Shown here: positions 8,754 through 17,947 of the stretch, piece after piece
Layout: each line of letters starts with the position of its first letter
How positions within the stretch are numbered: position 1 is the stretch's first letter
Origin: G965222335 sp965222335
GTDB taxonomy: Bacteria > Pseudomonadota > Gammaproteobacteria > Pseudomonadales > Halieaceae
Assembly: GCA_965222335.1 (NCBI GenBank)
Contig: OZ244944.1
Location: forward strand, 3,873,856-3,937,855
Direction of reading: 5' to 3'
DNA length: 64,000 nt
Program-made: the position numbers and the translations under genes
Notes under the pieces: model-generated
What the model was told of the DNA's origin: nothing
Seen by the model: the letters and a program-made list of their open reading frames with translations, nothing else
The model's database searches: none

Positions 8754-10103
8754 ATGTTTTACCGCATTGGGCGATTGCTCGCCACAACCCTGCTGGGTGC
8801 CACCCTGGCGACCGCGCTGCCCGCCAGCGCCCTTGATACCGGGGACCTGGAGGCCGAGGTCGCCAGCGATTACCGCCGCCACCTGGGTGATTTGTTCAAG
8901 CACTTCCACCGCAATCCCGAACTCTCGCAGATGGAAACACGGACCGCAGCGCGCCTGGCGTCGGAATTGCGCGATGCGGGATTTGAGGTGACCGAGGGTG
9001 TCGGTGGCACTGGCGTGGTTGCGATCATGGAAAACGGACCCGGTCCCCTGGTGATGATGCGCGCGGATATGGATGGCCTGCCGGTGGAGGAAAAGTCAGG
9101 CCTGCCCTATGCCTCCCGCAACACCCAGGTCAATGCCGCGGGCGAAGAGGTGTTCGTGATGCACGCCTGCGGGCACGATGTGCATATTACTTCACTGGTG
9201 GGCACCGCCCGGTCCATGGCAGCCCGGCGCGACCAGTGGTCCGGCACGCTGATGCTGATCGGCCAGCCCGCGGAGGAACGCATCATCGGGGCACGGTTGA
9301 TGATGGAGGACAACCTCTGGGAACGCTTCGGCCAGCCCGACTACGCCCTGGCATTTCATGTCACCTCCGAGTTGCCCACGGGCAAGCTGGGTGTGACCGA
9401 GGATTCACCGTATTCCGGCTCGGACTCCGTGGACATTATTATCCACGGTGTTGGCGCGCACGGGGCCAGCCCCCACCGCGGCGTCGATCCGGTTGTGCTG
9501 GGCAGCCAGATCGTGATGGCCCTGCAGACGGTGGTCAGCCGCACACTGCCGCCGCGGGAGCCGGGCGTGATCACTGTCGGCGCCTTTAACGCGGGGTCCA
9601 AGCACAACATTATTTCCGACCGTGCGCACCTGCAACTGACCGTGCGCAGTGAGAGCCCGGAAACCCGTGAGTTGCTCCTTTCGGGGATCAAGCGGGTGGC
9701 TGAGAATATGGGCCGCGTTGCCGGTCTGCCAGAGGACAAACTGCCCGAGGTGATCTTTTCCGAAGAGTCGGTGCCGCCCACCATCAACGACACCGAGCTG
9801 ACCCGGCGCCTGAGCAAGGTCTGGACATCCACGCTGGGCGAGGATGTGATCATGGCGGGCAAGAAGCGCCTGGGCATGGGGGCGGAGGACTTTCCCTACT
9901 TCACGACCGACCCCAAAATTCCCAGCACCTACTTCGCCGTCGGCGGTACGCCGCCCGCGGACTTTGCGCGGGAAGAGGCCGGGGGAGCGCCGGTGCCCTC
10001 GCACCACTCGCCGTTGTTCAGGATCGACCCCGAGCCCTCGGTCACCCTGGGCGTGGAAGCCACGGTCATCGCCCTGCTGGAGCTGTTGAGCGCCGAATCC
10101 TGA
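8754..10103 (+). CDS. exported M20D-family amidohydrolase
   Basis: A 449-residue zinc hydrolase of the M20D (hippurate/IAA-amino acid hydrolase) family. It has a signal peptide ending near residue 26, the HACGHDVH metal-binding motif at 137-144 (Cys139, His141), the catalytic PAEE near 173 and a dimerisation domain beginning near GVGAHGASPH. Family members cleave N-acyl amino acids or similar amides. The export signal is unusual for this mainly cytoplasmic family and implies periplasmic action. Its stop is 1 bp from the start of the following cytochrome gene, so they are probably translated from one message. Confidence 0.93.
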   Translation: MFYRIGRLLATTLLGATLATALPASALDTGDLEAEVASDYRRHLGDLFKHFHRNPELSQMETRTAARLASELRDAGFEVTEGVGGTGVVAIMENGPGPLVMMRADMDGLPVEEKSGLPYASRNTQVNAAGEEVFVMHACGHDVHITSLVGTARSMAARRDQWSGTLMLIGQPAEERIIGARLMMEDNLWERFGQPDYALAFHVTSELPTGKLGVTEDSPYSGSDSVDIIIHGVGAHGASPHRGVDPVVLGSQIVMALQTVVSRTLPPREPGVITVGAFNAGSKHNIISDRAHLQLTVRSESPETRELLLSGIKRVAENMGRVAGLPEDKLPEVIFSEESVPPTINDTELTRRLSKVWTSTLGEDVIMAGKKRLGMGAEDFPYFTTDPKIPSTYFAVGGTPPADFAREEAGGAPVPSHHSPLFRIDPEPSVTLGVEATVIALLELLSAES

Positions 10104-10104
10104 A

Positions 10105-10827
10105 ATGCGTGGCGTGAAAACACCGGGGCAGGAATTCCCCGCGGGAGAGAACTCGGTGCCGCTATGGGACTTGCCCACGCGGCTGTTTCACTGGCTGCTG
10201 GTGCTGCTATTGCCCCTGGCCTGGTGGACCGCGAGTGAATCCCACTATCGCTGGCATGAACGCATCGGCCTGTTTCTGATCGGTTTGCTGCTATTCCGCC
10301 TGCTCTGGGGCTTCTGGGGCAGCCACGCATCGCGTTTTGCCAGTTTTCTGCGCGGGCCCGGTGCCGTACTGCGATACCTGCGCGGAGCCGGGTCTGATGC
10401 CGGAACGTCGACGCCACCTCCGCCGGCGAACGGGCACAATCCTCTGGGGGGCTGGTATATCGCGCTGGTGCTCCTGCTGCTCCTGCTGCAGGCCGTGAGC
10501 GGCCTGTTCAACAGCGATGACATCCTGTTTGACGGGCCGCTGCATCACCTGGCCAGCAACGAGTGGCAGGATCGCTTCGGGCTGATGCACGAGTGGCTGT
10601 TTGACGGCGTGCTGGTGCTCGCTGGCCTGCATATTCTGGCGGTAGCCTATCACCAGTTCGCGCGCCGGGAACCCCTGGTGCAGGCAATGGTGCGGGGTGC
10701 GGCGCCAGGGCGCACGGGTGAGCGGGCACCGGTGTCCCTGTGGCGGGCGGTGCTGTGCGCAGGTCTTCTGGGGCTGCTGATCTGGGGCAGCCTGGCGCTG
10801 GTGCCGCCGCCAGTCAGCCCCTGGTAA
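10105..10827 (+). CDS. membrane cytochrome b (b561/Ni-Fe hydrogenase b-subunit type)
   Basis: A 240-residue membrane protein of the cytochrome b/b6 domain family: RLFHWLLV in the first membrane helix and HERIGL in the second carry candidate haem histidines, and two more lie in LAGLHILAVAYHQF. The protein would pass electrons between quinones and a periplasmic partner, probably the cytochrome c encoded immediately opposite. The ATG follows the M20 stop after 1 bp. The C-terminus contains one more helix and ends PPPVSPW. The redox partner is inferred from position only. Confidence 0.87.
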   Translation: MRGVKTPGQEFPAGENSVPLWDLPTRLFHWLLVLLLPLAWWTASESHYRWHERIGLFLIGLLLFRLLWGFWGSHASRFASFLRGPGAVLRYLRGAGSDAGTSTPPPPANGHNPLGGWYIALVLLLLLLQAVSGLFNSDDILFDGPLHHLASNEWQDRFGLMHEWLFDGVLVLAGLHILAVAYHQFARREPLVQAMVRGAAPGRTGERAPVSLWRAVLCAGLLGLLIWGSLALVPPPVSPW

Positions 10828-10836
10828 GTCTCTCGC

Positions 10837-11316
10837 TCAGTACAGGTAGTTCTTGGACTTGTACTCGTCGTGGCAGGCCTTGCAGGCTTTACCGGTGTTG
10901 GCCACGCCGGCGGCGATCGCCTCACGGTCGCCGTCCTCTGCGGCATCTTCGAGCTTGTCGATGGCGGCCCACAGGTCTTCCAGCTTTGTCTCGAAATCGT
11001 CCATGTTTTCCCAGATTTCCGGCTTGGCCCGGGTGGTGCCCTTGTCCGAGCCCGGGGCAAAGCCACGCAGCACGTCCAGTTCGGAAAGGGACTCCAGGTC
11101 ATCCGCCAGGTCTTCCATCTTGCTCTCGTCCCAGGGCATCTCGCCCTTGACCATGGCCGCCATCGGGCCGAAGTTGGCTGCCACCAGGGCAAAGAAAGAC
11201 TGGCGGTAGGACTGCAGGGGCTCCTTGTCATCGTAATGGCCCAGGGCGGCGGGCGTGAGCAGGATCGCCCCGGACGTGGCGGCGGCGCAGAGCGTAAGGC
11301 GAATTCGAGTCAGCAT
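10837..11316 (-). CDS. periplasmic cytochrome c' / c556-type protein
   Basis: A 159-residue protein with a signal peptide and a single haem site, CKACH at 145-149, near the C-terminus. The mostly helical, acidic body and the C-terminal haem are the arrangement of cytochrome c'/c556 proteins, which are periplasmic four-helix bundles that bind haem and sometimes NO, or donate electrons. The start at 11316 was chosen because the signal peptide begins there, although the frame is open further upstream. It converges with the cytochrome b gene (9 bp between stops), a common pairing for b/c electron transfer. Confidence 0.9.
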   Translation of the reverse strand: MLTRIRLTLCAAATSGAILLTPAALGHYDDKEPLQSYRQSFFALVAANFGPMAAMVKGEMPWDESKMEDLADDLESLSELDVLRGFAPGSDKGTTRAKPEIWENMDDFETKLEDLWAAIDKLEDAAEDGDREAIAAGVANTGKACKACHDEYKSKNYLY

Positions 11317-11522
11317 GCTGTTTCCTTGGTCAGGTCGGTAAGGAACTCCCATAGTAGCCAGCGATGGCAAAAGCTGGCAAGGGCAGGGCGGGGGAAGCTC
11401 GCGGAAAACCCCGCGGCCTGCGACGATCAATTTATTGAACCTGTCGCGTCTTCGCTGGTTCCAGCCGGCGGTTTTGCCCGGCCACTGGGCTACCATGGCC
11501 GCTTCTGCAAGTGAGGTGGTAC

Positions 11523-13235
11523 ATGGGATCAGAGCAGCACTGGGATTACAGTTACGACGTGGTGGTGGTTGGCTCCGGCAACGGCGGTCAAACGGCGGCA
11601 CTGTGCAGCTACGAGATGGGTGCGCGGGATGTGCTGGTGATCGAGAAGTCGCATCTTTACGGCGGCACGAGCTCCATTTCCGGCGGCGGGGTGTGGATAC
11701 CCTGCAACCGCTACGCCCAGGCCACGGGCGCTGATGACAGCCTCGAGGAGGCGCATAAATACCTGCGCCAGCTGATTACCGAGGAGGAGGTTCCGGAACC
11801 CCAGCTGCAGGCCTTCCTGGAGAACGGCCCCAAGATGGTGGACTTCCTGCATCAGCGCAGCCGGGTCCGCTACGTCTCCCTGGCGCACTATCCCGACTAC
11901 TACACCAACCTGGACGGTGCGCGTGTGGGTCATCGCTCGATGGAGCCCGAGACCTTCAGCGCGGACGAACTGGGCGAGGAGTGGCGGCGCCTGCGGCGCA
12001 CCCACCCCATGATGCACCTGGGCGGGGTCATCGGGATCACCCAGGTCGAGGCGGCACTGCTCATCGGCCAGCAACCGGGATGGTGGAAAATCGCGGCCAG
12101 GCTGGTGTTCGACTACCTGGTGGACCTGCCCTGGCGCCTGAAAGACAGGCACCACCGCCGCCTGGCAACAGGTTGCGCCGGGGTCGCGCGCCTGCGGGCA
12201 TCCCTGCAGGACCGGGATATCCCCCTGTGGCTCAACACGCCGATGACCCGGGTGATCGACGAGGACGGCCGGGTGCTCGGGGTAGAGGTGAGGCGCGACG
12301 GCAAGCCCCTGAGAATCCAGGCGCGCAAAGGGGTCATCCTCGCCGCCGGGGGCTTTGAGCACAACCAGGCGATGCGGGAGCAGTACCTGCCCACACCCAC
12401 GGATCACCGCTGGAGCGCGGGCACCCGCGACAACACGGGCGACGCCATCCTGGAGGGGCAGCGCCTTGGCGCGAAAATGCACCGCCTTGATGAGGCCTGG
12501 TGGTGCAACACGATTTCAGTTCCAGGAGAGGACATTCCGCGCCTGAGCATTATGGAGAAGTCCTACCCGGGCTCCATCGTGGTCAATCCCGCGGGTGAGC
12601 GCTTCAGCAACGAGTCGCAGAATTACATGGCCTTCCAGCAGGAGACCTTCCGCAAACATACCGAGGAGAACCCCTGTAACCCGAGCTGGCAGATTTTCGA
12701 TGCCAACTTCCGTGCGCGCTACTTTGTAGGCCCTCTGTACAACAGCAAGTTCAGGCCTGACTGGGCGCTGCCCCGTCGCTACGAGGACGAGGGCTTTTTT
12801 GCCAAGGCGGACAGCATTGCCGAGCTCGCGCGCAAGATCGATGTTGATGCCGCCGGCCTGGAGACCACGGTCGCGGCGATGAACGAGTATGCGCGCACCG
12901 GGGTTGATCCGGATTGTCACCGCGGTGACTCCGCCTATGATCGTTACTACGGCGATCCGCGGGTCACGCCCAATCCCTGCCTGGGGCCGATAGACAAGCC
13001 GCCTTACTATGCGATGAAAGTCGACCCCGGTGATTTCGGTACCCAGGGCGGCATGGTCACCAATACCCACGCCCAGGTGATTCACGAGGACGGCTCGGTG
13101 ATTGAGGGCCTGTACGCGATCGGCAACTGCAGCGCGCCCACCCTGCCTTGTTACCCGGGCCCGGGTGCGACCCTGGGGCCGGCAATGACCTTTGCCTACC
13201 AGGCAGCCAAGGCGATTACCGGCTACCGGGACTAG
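11523..13235 (+). CDS. FAD-dependent 3-ketosteroid-dehydrogenase-like flavoprotein
   Basis: A 570-residue flavoprotein of the fumarate reductase/3-oxosteroid 1-dehydrogenase superfamily. The FAD-binding GSGNGGQTAAL lies near residue 20, followed by GGTSSISGGGVWIP, a mid-protein GVILAAGGFEHN and a C-terminal GNCSAPTLPCYPGPGATLGPAMTFAY that closes the FAD site, as in KstD enzymes. It would oxidise a ketosteroid or a similar cyclic ketone in the cytosol. GAGG lies 6 bp before the ATG at 11523. It faces a LysR gene across 10 bp. Steroid specificity is a family-level guess; other substrates are possible. Confidence 0.88.
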   Translation: MGSEQHWDYSYDVVVVGSGNGGQTAALCSYEMGARDVLVIEKSHLYGGTSSISGGGVWIPCNRYAQATGADDSLEEAHKYLRQLITEEEVPEPQLQAFLENGPKMVDFLHQRSRVRYVSLAHYPDYYTNLDGARVGHRSMEPETFSADELGEEWRRLRRTHPMMHLGGVIGITQVEAALLIGQQPGWWKIAARLVFDYLVDLPWRLKDRHHRRLATGCAGVARLRASLQDRDIPLWLNTPMTRVIDEDGRVLGVEVRRDGKPLRIQARKGVILAAGGFEHNQAMREQYLPTPTDHRWSAGTRDNTGDAILEGQRLGAKMHRLDEAWWCNTISVPGEDIPRLSIMEKSYPGSIVVNPAGERFSNESQNYMAFQQETFRKHTEENPCNPSWQIFDANFRARYFVGPLYNSKFRPDWALPRRYEDEGFFAKADSIAELARKIDVDAAGLETTVAAMNEYARTGVDPDCHRGDSAYDRYYGDPRVTPNPCLGPIDKPPYYAMKVDPGDFGTQGGMVTNTHAQVIHEDGSVIEGLYAIGNCSAPTLPCYPGPGATLGPAMTFAYQAAKAITGYRD

Positions 13236-13245
13236 GGCCCGCGCC

Positions 13246-14163
13246 TCAGCGGTGCGCGGCGGTCAGGGCGTCCAACAGGGTTTGTACCACCCGGCTTGGG
13301 GGTGGTGCGTGGCGCAGGATGGCACTGAACTGGCACACGTACTGGTAGTGATCCGGGCGCAGGGCGCGCATGCTGCCCTGCGCCTCAAAGCCCCGCGCAT
13401 AGTGCGCCGGCAGGTAGCCCAGGTAGCGACCGGATAGGACCAGGTGCGCCACCGCCTCCTGGTCATAGGCCGTGGCATCGCGCTGCTGGCGCCAGCGTCG
13501 TGACACTTCCATGTTCGGTGAGTGATAGCCGATACCCACGTACTTGCATGCGCGCAGGTCGCTATCGGCGATCGCCGTATCGGCAAGGGCAAACAGCGGG
13601 TGCGCGGCGCCGCAATAGAGATACATCTGCTCATCAAACAGGGGGAAGTACTCCAGGCTCGCCGAGGGGCGGTGATTGGGGATGATGCCAATGTGATAAC
13701 GGCCCTCGATCACGCCGCGCTCGATCGCGTTGATGGGCTCCACGTGAATCTCGGGCTGCACCCCCGGCGCGCTGTCGTCGAAGCGCTGCAGGGCGAGCGG
13801 AATGCGGCAGGCGGGGTTGGTTGCGGTCTTGTCGAACAGCGCGATCGAGATACTGCCGCTGAGTCGCTGGTGCAGATCCTGCACCTCGTGCTGGAAGTCC
13901 TCCATGGCGCCGAGAATCTTGAGCGCGCTGAGGTGCACCTGGCTGCCTTCTTCGGTCAGGGAAAAACCGCCGCGCCCGCGGCGGCACAGGGTCATCCCGA
14001 GCCGTGTCTCCAGGTCCTTGATATGCCGGGAGATCGTCGAGCGATTGATGTTCAGCTCAAGCTCCGCGGCGGCGAAGCCGCCGCAGGCGACCACCGCCCG
14101 GAACACCCGTAACAGGCGCAGATCGGTATCGGTGACATTGCCCAGCAGGGCTTTTCGCGACAT
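13246..14163 (-). CDS. LysR-family transcriptional regulator
   Basis: A 305-residue regulator with an N-terminal winged helix-turn-helix (residues about 15-75, FAAAELELNINRSTISRHIKDLE) and a C-terminal periplasmic-binding-protein-like effector domain. It is divergent from the class III aminotransferase gene, and the 112 bp between them contains a near-perfect palindrome at 14204-14225. It therefore most likely controls that aminotransferase in response to a substrate or intermediate. It also ends 10 bp from the end of the flavoprotein gene, in convergent orientation. Confidence 0.92.
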   Translation of the reverse strand: MSRKALLGNVTDTDLRLLRVFRAVVACGGFAAAELELNINRSTISRHIKDLETRLGMTLCRRGRGGFSLTEEGSQVHLSALKILGAMEDFQHEVQDLHQRLSGSISIALFDKTATNPACRIPLALQRFDDSAPGVQPEIHVEPINAIERGVIEGRYHIGIIPNHRPSASLEYFPLFDEQMYLYCGAAHPLFALADTAIADSDLRACKYVGIGYHSPNMEVSRRWRQQRDATAYDQEAVAHLVLSGRYLGYLPAHYARGFEAQGSMRALRPDHYQYVCQFSAILRHAPPPSRVVQTLLDALTAAHR

Positions 14164-14203
14164 GGTGTGGCCCCAAATAGTTTCACAATTATGAATCTAT
14201 ATA

Positions 14204-14225
14204 TGCATAAATATTGATTTATGCA
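14204..14225. promoter_or_regulatory. palindromic operator, probably for the LysR regulator
   Basis: Two perfect 9-bp arms, TGCATAAAT and ATTTATGCA, flank a 4-bp spacer. The site is in the divergent region of lysR and the aminotransferase gene and contains T-N11-A patterns expected of LysR sites. A TACAAT at 14241-14246 downstream could be the -10 of the aminotransferase promoter, which would place the palindrome over and upstream of its -35 region. Binding by this LysR is inferred from position. Confidence 0.6.
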
Positions 14226-14275
14226 ACTAAGTGGAAGGCCTACAATGCCGCCAGAATTATCACTGTGAGTGTCTC

Positions 14276-15613
14276 ATGACCCAGATGCCCCGAAATCACC
14301 GTCTCACTCGCGCCGAGTTGGAAGCGCACTGGATGCCCTACACCGGCAACCGCCAGTTCAAGGATGATCCGCGCATGATCGTGGCGGCGGACGGTTGCTA
14401 CTTCATCGACGATCGCGGCCGCCGGATACTGGATGGCCTGTCCGGCCTGTGGTGCTGCGGTGCCGGGCACAACCGCGCGGAAATTACCGAGGCGGTGCAT
14501 CAGCAGATGCAGACCCTGGACTACTCGCCCGCTTTCCAGTTTGGTCAGCCGCGCTCCTTTGAGCTGGCGAACCGGATCAAGGCGCTCACGCCGGCGGGCC
14601 TCGACTACGTGTTTTTCACCAATTCCGGCTCCGAATGTGCGGATACCGCGCTGAAAATGGCCAGGGCCTACTGGCGCCAGAAGGGGCAACCCGGCAAAAC
14701 CCGGCTGATCGGTCGCGCCAAGGGTTACCACGGGGTCAATTTCGGCGGCATTTCGGTGGGTGGTATCGGTGCCAACCGCAAGATGTTCGGCCAGGCCGTC
14801 GAGGCCGACCACCTGTCACATACCATGTTGCCGGAGAATGCCTTTACCCGCGGCATGCCCGCCCAGGGCTGGCAGCTGGCCGACCAGTTGCACGAACTGA
14901 TTGCCCTGCACGACGCGAGCAATATCGCGGCGGTGATCGTCGAGCCGATGGCGGGCTCTGCTGGTGTCATTCCGCCGCCCGCGGGCTACCTGCAGCGGCT
15001 GCGTGATATCTGCACCCAGAACGACATCCTGCTGATCTTCGACGAGGTGATCACCGCCTTCGGGCGCTGCGGCGCAATGACAGGCGCAGACGCATTCGGC
15101 GTGGTCCCGGATATCATGAATGTGGCCAAGCAGCTCACCAACGGCGCCATTCCCATGGGTGCGGTGATTGCCAGCGAGGAAATCTACCAGACCTTCATGG
15201 CGCAGGGCGGGCCGGAATACATGCTGGAGTTCCCCCATGGCTACACCTACTCCGCGCATCCGGTGGCCTGCGCCGCGGGGATCGCGGCCCTGGATATCCT
15301 GGAGCGGGAGCAGCTTCCGGCGCGTGTGGCGGAGATGGCACCGTACTTCGAGACGGGCCTGCACAGCCTGCAGGGCGCCCCCCATGTCACCGACATACGC
15401 AACTACGGCTTCGCCGGTGCGCTGCAGATGCAGCCCCATCCGGGCGAGCCGGCGAAGCGGCCCTTCGAGATTGCGATGCGCATGTGGGACAAGGGGTTCT
15501 ACGTGCGCTACGGTGGCGACACCGTGCAATTGGGTCTGCCCTTTGTCATCGAGCAGAGCGAGATCGACGACCTGCTGCAGGCCCTGGGCGAGACCCTGCA
15601 GGAACTCGCATAA
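14276..15613 (+). CDS. class III omega-amino acid:pyruvate aminotransferase
   Basis: A 445-residue PLP enzyme. Recognisable parts are WMPYTGNRQFKDDPRM at the start, FFTNSGSECADTALKMAR (phosphate binding), YHGVNFGGISVGG, the aspartate in LLIFDEVITAFGR and the Schiff-base lysine in NVAKQLTNGA. This combination is typical of beta-alanine/omega-amino acid:pyruvate transaminases, which move an amino group from beta-alanine, GABA or similar amines to pyruvate. It is divergent from the LysR gene and starts about 50 bp after its putative operator. The following AEC transporter starts 33 bp after its stop, so uptake and transamination may be coregulated. Confidence 0.93.
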   Translation: MTQMPRNHRLTRAELEAHWMPYTGNRQFKDDPRMIVAADGCYFIDDRGRRILDGLSGLWCCGAGHNRAEITEAVHQQMQTLDYSPAFQFGQPRSFELANRIKALTPAGLDYVFFTNSGSECADTALKMARAYWRQKGQPGKTRLIGRAKGYHGVNFGGISVGGIGANRKMFGQAVEADHLSHTMLPENAFTRGMPAQGWQLADQLHELIALHDASNIAAVIVEPMAGSAGVIPPPAGYLQRLRDICTQNDILLIFDEVITAFGRCGAMTGADAFGVVPDIMNVAKQLTNGAIPMGAVIASEEIYQTFMAQGGPEYMLEFPHGYTYSAHPVACAAGIAALDILEREQLPARVAEMAPYFETGLHSLQGAPHVTDIRNYGFAGALQMQPHPGEPAKRPFEIAMRMWDKGFYVRYGGDTVQLGLPFVIEQSEIDDLLQALGETLQELA

Positions 15614-15646
15614 TCGGCGTTTTTCCGGCGTGGCTGGTTCCCTGAC

Positions 15647-16615
15647 TTGGCGGATTCCGGCGCTCTCAACCTGATCGTCACCGCGCTCGCGGTCAGCGGG
15701 CCTACCTTCGGGTGGGTGCTGCTGGGCGTGCTGTTGCGGCGCCTGGGCGTGCTTCGCCAGCGCCACGTCGATACGATTTCCCGACTCGCATTCAACCTCG
15801 TGCTACCCGCGCTGCTGTTCGTGAGCGCCGCCGCCGTGGATTACAGCCGGCTGGTGGACGCGCGCTACCTGCTGGCGGGGGTGGTCGCCACGCTGCTGAC
15901 GGTCTGCGCCAGCGGGGTTTACTGTCGCTGGCGCGGCTTTGCCCGGGATGAAACCGGCATCTTCATGCAGGCGTCCTACCGCTCCAACCTGGCCATCGTC
16001 GGTGTCGCCCTCTGCCACGCCGCCTATGGCGAGGCCGGCCTCGCCCTGGCAGCACTGCCGCTGGCGGTGATGACCGCGCTCTACAACGTGCTTGCGGTGG
16101 GGATCCTCAATGCCACCCTGGGTGGACAGCGCTCCCCCGGCGCGATGCTGGCGGGCATGCTGCGCAATCCCCTGCTTATCGGTATCGGACTGGGTGTATT
16201 GGTGTCGCTCGCCGGATTCCCGCGGCCACCGCTTTGGGAGCAGGCTGGCAGCGTGATCTCGAATTACTTCATTCCCCTGACCCTGCTCGCGATCGGTGGC
16301 GCGATCCAGCTGAATACCCTGCATCGCCTCGGGCATCTTACCTGGGAGGCGACTATCTGGCGTCTGTGTGTCAGCCCCGCCCTGGGCACGGCAGTGGCGC
16401 TGGCGATGGGGGTAGAGGGGCAGGCGCTCGGCGTGCTGTTCCTGCTGCTGGCGGCACCGGTGGCCGCGGCCAGTTTCGTGATGGTGGTGGCGGCCCGGGG
16501 CAACGCCACCCTCGCAGCCAACATGATTATCCTGACCACGCTACTGTGTGGCGTTACCGTGACTGCCGGTTTTTCCGTACTGGTCCTGCTGGGGCTGGCG
16601 GGCGAACTGGCGTAA
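15647..16615 (+). CDS. AEC-family transporter
   Basis: A 322-residue membrane protein with about ten hydrophobic segments in two halves, the layout of the auxin efflux carrier (AEC) family. Landmarks are TFGWVLLGVLLRRLGVL near the N-terminus, LVLPALLF, and FIPLTLLAIGGAI starting the second half. The family transports malate, malonate and other organic acids or amino acids. The TTG at 15647 is the best start: family homology begins right after it and no ATG is available. Its position after the aminotransferase suggests transport of the same compound class or its keto product. Confidence 0.85.
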   Translation: MADSGALNLIVTALAVSGPTFGWVLLGVLLRRLGVLRQRHVDTISRLAFNLVLPALLFVSAAAVDYSRLVDARYLLAGVVATLLTVCASGVYCRWRGFARDETGIFMQASYRSNLAIVGVALCHAAYGEAGLALAALPLAVMTALYNVLAVGILNATLGGQRSPGAMLAGMLRNPLLIGIGLGVLVSLAGFPRPPLWEQAGSVISNYFIPLTLLAIGGAIQLNTLHRLGHLTWEATIWRLCVSPALGTAVALAMGVEGQALGVLFLLLAAPVAAASFVMVVAARGNATLAANMIILTTLLCGVTVTAGFSVLVLLGLAGELA

Positions 16616-16642
16616 AGCGCAGCCGCCCTGGCCCCGTTTAGC

Positions 16643-17779
16643 CTAGCGGCCCAGGATGGAGCGTGCGACCAGCTCGCGCATGATCTCGGAAGTACCACCG
16701 TAGATTCGCTGAATCCGCGCATCGGTATAGAAACGCGAGATCGGATACTCGGTGGTGTAACCGTAGCCGCCAAACAGCTGCAGGCACTCATCAATGGTTC
16801 GCACCTGCATTTCGCAGGACGCAAGTTTGAGGATCGCGGCTTTGTCCGCGGTCAGTTCGTCGCGCACGTACTCATCGGCGCACTGTTCGTAGAGGGCGCG
16901 GTTCAGGGCGATCTCCGTGCGCACGTCAGCGAGCTTGAAACGGGTGTTCTGGAAGCTGCTTACTGGCTGGTTGAAGGCCTTGCGTTCCTTCACGTACTCA
17001 ATGGTCAGCTCCAGCGCGCCCTCGGCGGCGGCAATAGCCTGGGCAGCGATCCCCAGGCGCTCCCGGGGGAGTTCTTCCATCATGATAATGAAACCGCGAT
17101 TTTCCTCGCCGAGCAGGGCCTCAGCCGGCAGGCGCACGTCCTGGAAGAACAGCTGCGCGGTGTCAGAGGTGTGCTGACCGATTTTCTCGATCTTCTTGCT
17201 CTTCTCGAAACCGGGGAGGCTGGCATCGACCAGGAACAGGGAAGTGCCCTTCGCGCCCTTGCCGGGGTCGGTGATGGCGGCGACGATCACGAGGTCGGCG
17301 TGAATGCCGTTGGTAATAAAAATCTTGGAGCCGTTAAGCACCCACTCATCGCCGTCACGTACCGCGTTGGTGCGAATTCCCTGTACATCCGAACCGGCGC
17401 CGGGTTCTGTCATTGCCAGCGCACCCACGGCCTCGCCACTGACCATGCGTGGCAGCCATTGCTGCTTCTGTGCCTCGGTGCCATGGCGGCTGAGATAAGG
17501 GGCGACGATATTGGAGTGGATGCCCACGCCCGTGGCGACGCCGCCAAAGCCCATGCGCGACAGCTCCTCGATCAGGGCCAGGGTGACGTGTGGCGAGGTG
17601 CCGGCGCCCCCGTAGGCCTCGTCCACGTCCGGGCACAGCAGCCCCGCGCTACCCAGGGTATGCCACATCTCCCGCGGCACGATGTGATCCTCTTCCCACT
17701 GCTCGAAGTGGGGTGAAATTTCCTGTTGGAAGGCGCGCCGGGCCATATCCCGGAACAGGGTCAGCTCTTCGTTATCCAT
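16643..17779 (-). CDS. acyl-CoA dehydrogenase (LCAD/IVD-like active site)
   Basis: A 378-residue flavoenzyme of fatty-acid or amino-acid catabolism that introduces an alpha,beta double bond into an acyl-CoA. ALAMTEPGAGSD and FITNG lie in the FAD/substrate region, and GLGxAAQ-like and QLFGGYGY segments in the C-terminal helical domain. The usual catalytic Glu position (YEGT) is Gly here (IYGGTSEIM). The glutamate is instead expected in the helix ALELTIEYVKERKAF, as in long-chain and isovaleryl-type dehydrogenases. The frame stays open far upstream, but the ATG at 17779 with GGAGG just before it is the convincing start. It is divergent from the AraC gene. Confidence 0.92.
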   Translation of the reverse strand: MDNEELTLFRDMARRAFQQEISPHFEQWEEDHIVPREMWHTLGSAGLLCPDVDEAYGGAGTSPHVTLALIEELSRMGFGGVATGVGIHSNIVAPYLSRHGTEAQKQQWLPRMVSGEAVGALAMTEPGAGSDVQGIRTNAVRDGDEWVLNGSKIFITNGIHADLVIVAAITDPGKGAKGTSLFLVDASLPGFEKSKKIEKIGQHTSDTAQLFFQDVRLPAEALLGEENRGFIIMMEELPRERLGIAAQAIAAAEGALELTIEYVKERKAFNQPVSSFQNTRFKLADVRTEIALNRALYEQCADEYVRDELTADKAAILKLASCEMQVRTIDECLQLFGGYGYTTEYPISRFYTDARIQRIYGGTSEIMRELVARSILGR

Positions 17780-17947
17780 GACGGAGGTTCCTTGGCAGGA
17801 CAAATGACGAGCGACAGAGTGTGCGTAAAACCCTCCCGGTGCACAATGATGCAACCCGCCAGAAATTGATAATACCTGACATAATCTGGTTATTTTTTGT
17901 GCGTAAGCGGGATATACTGGGTGAATCGCTGTGTTACTTACCATTAA

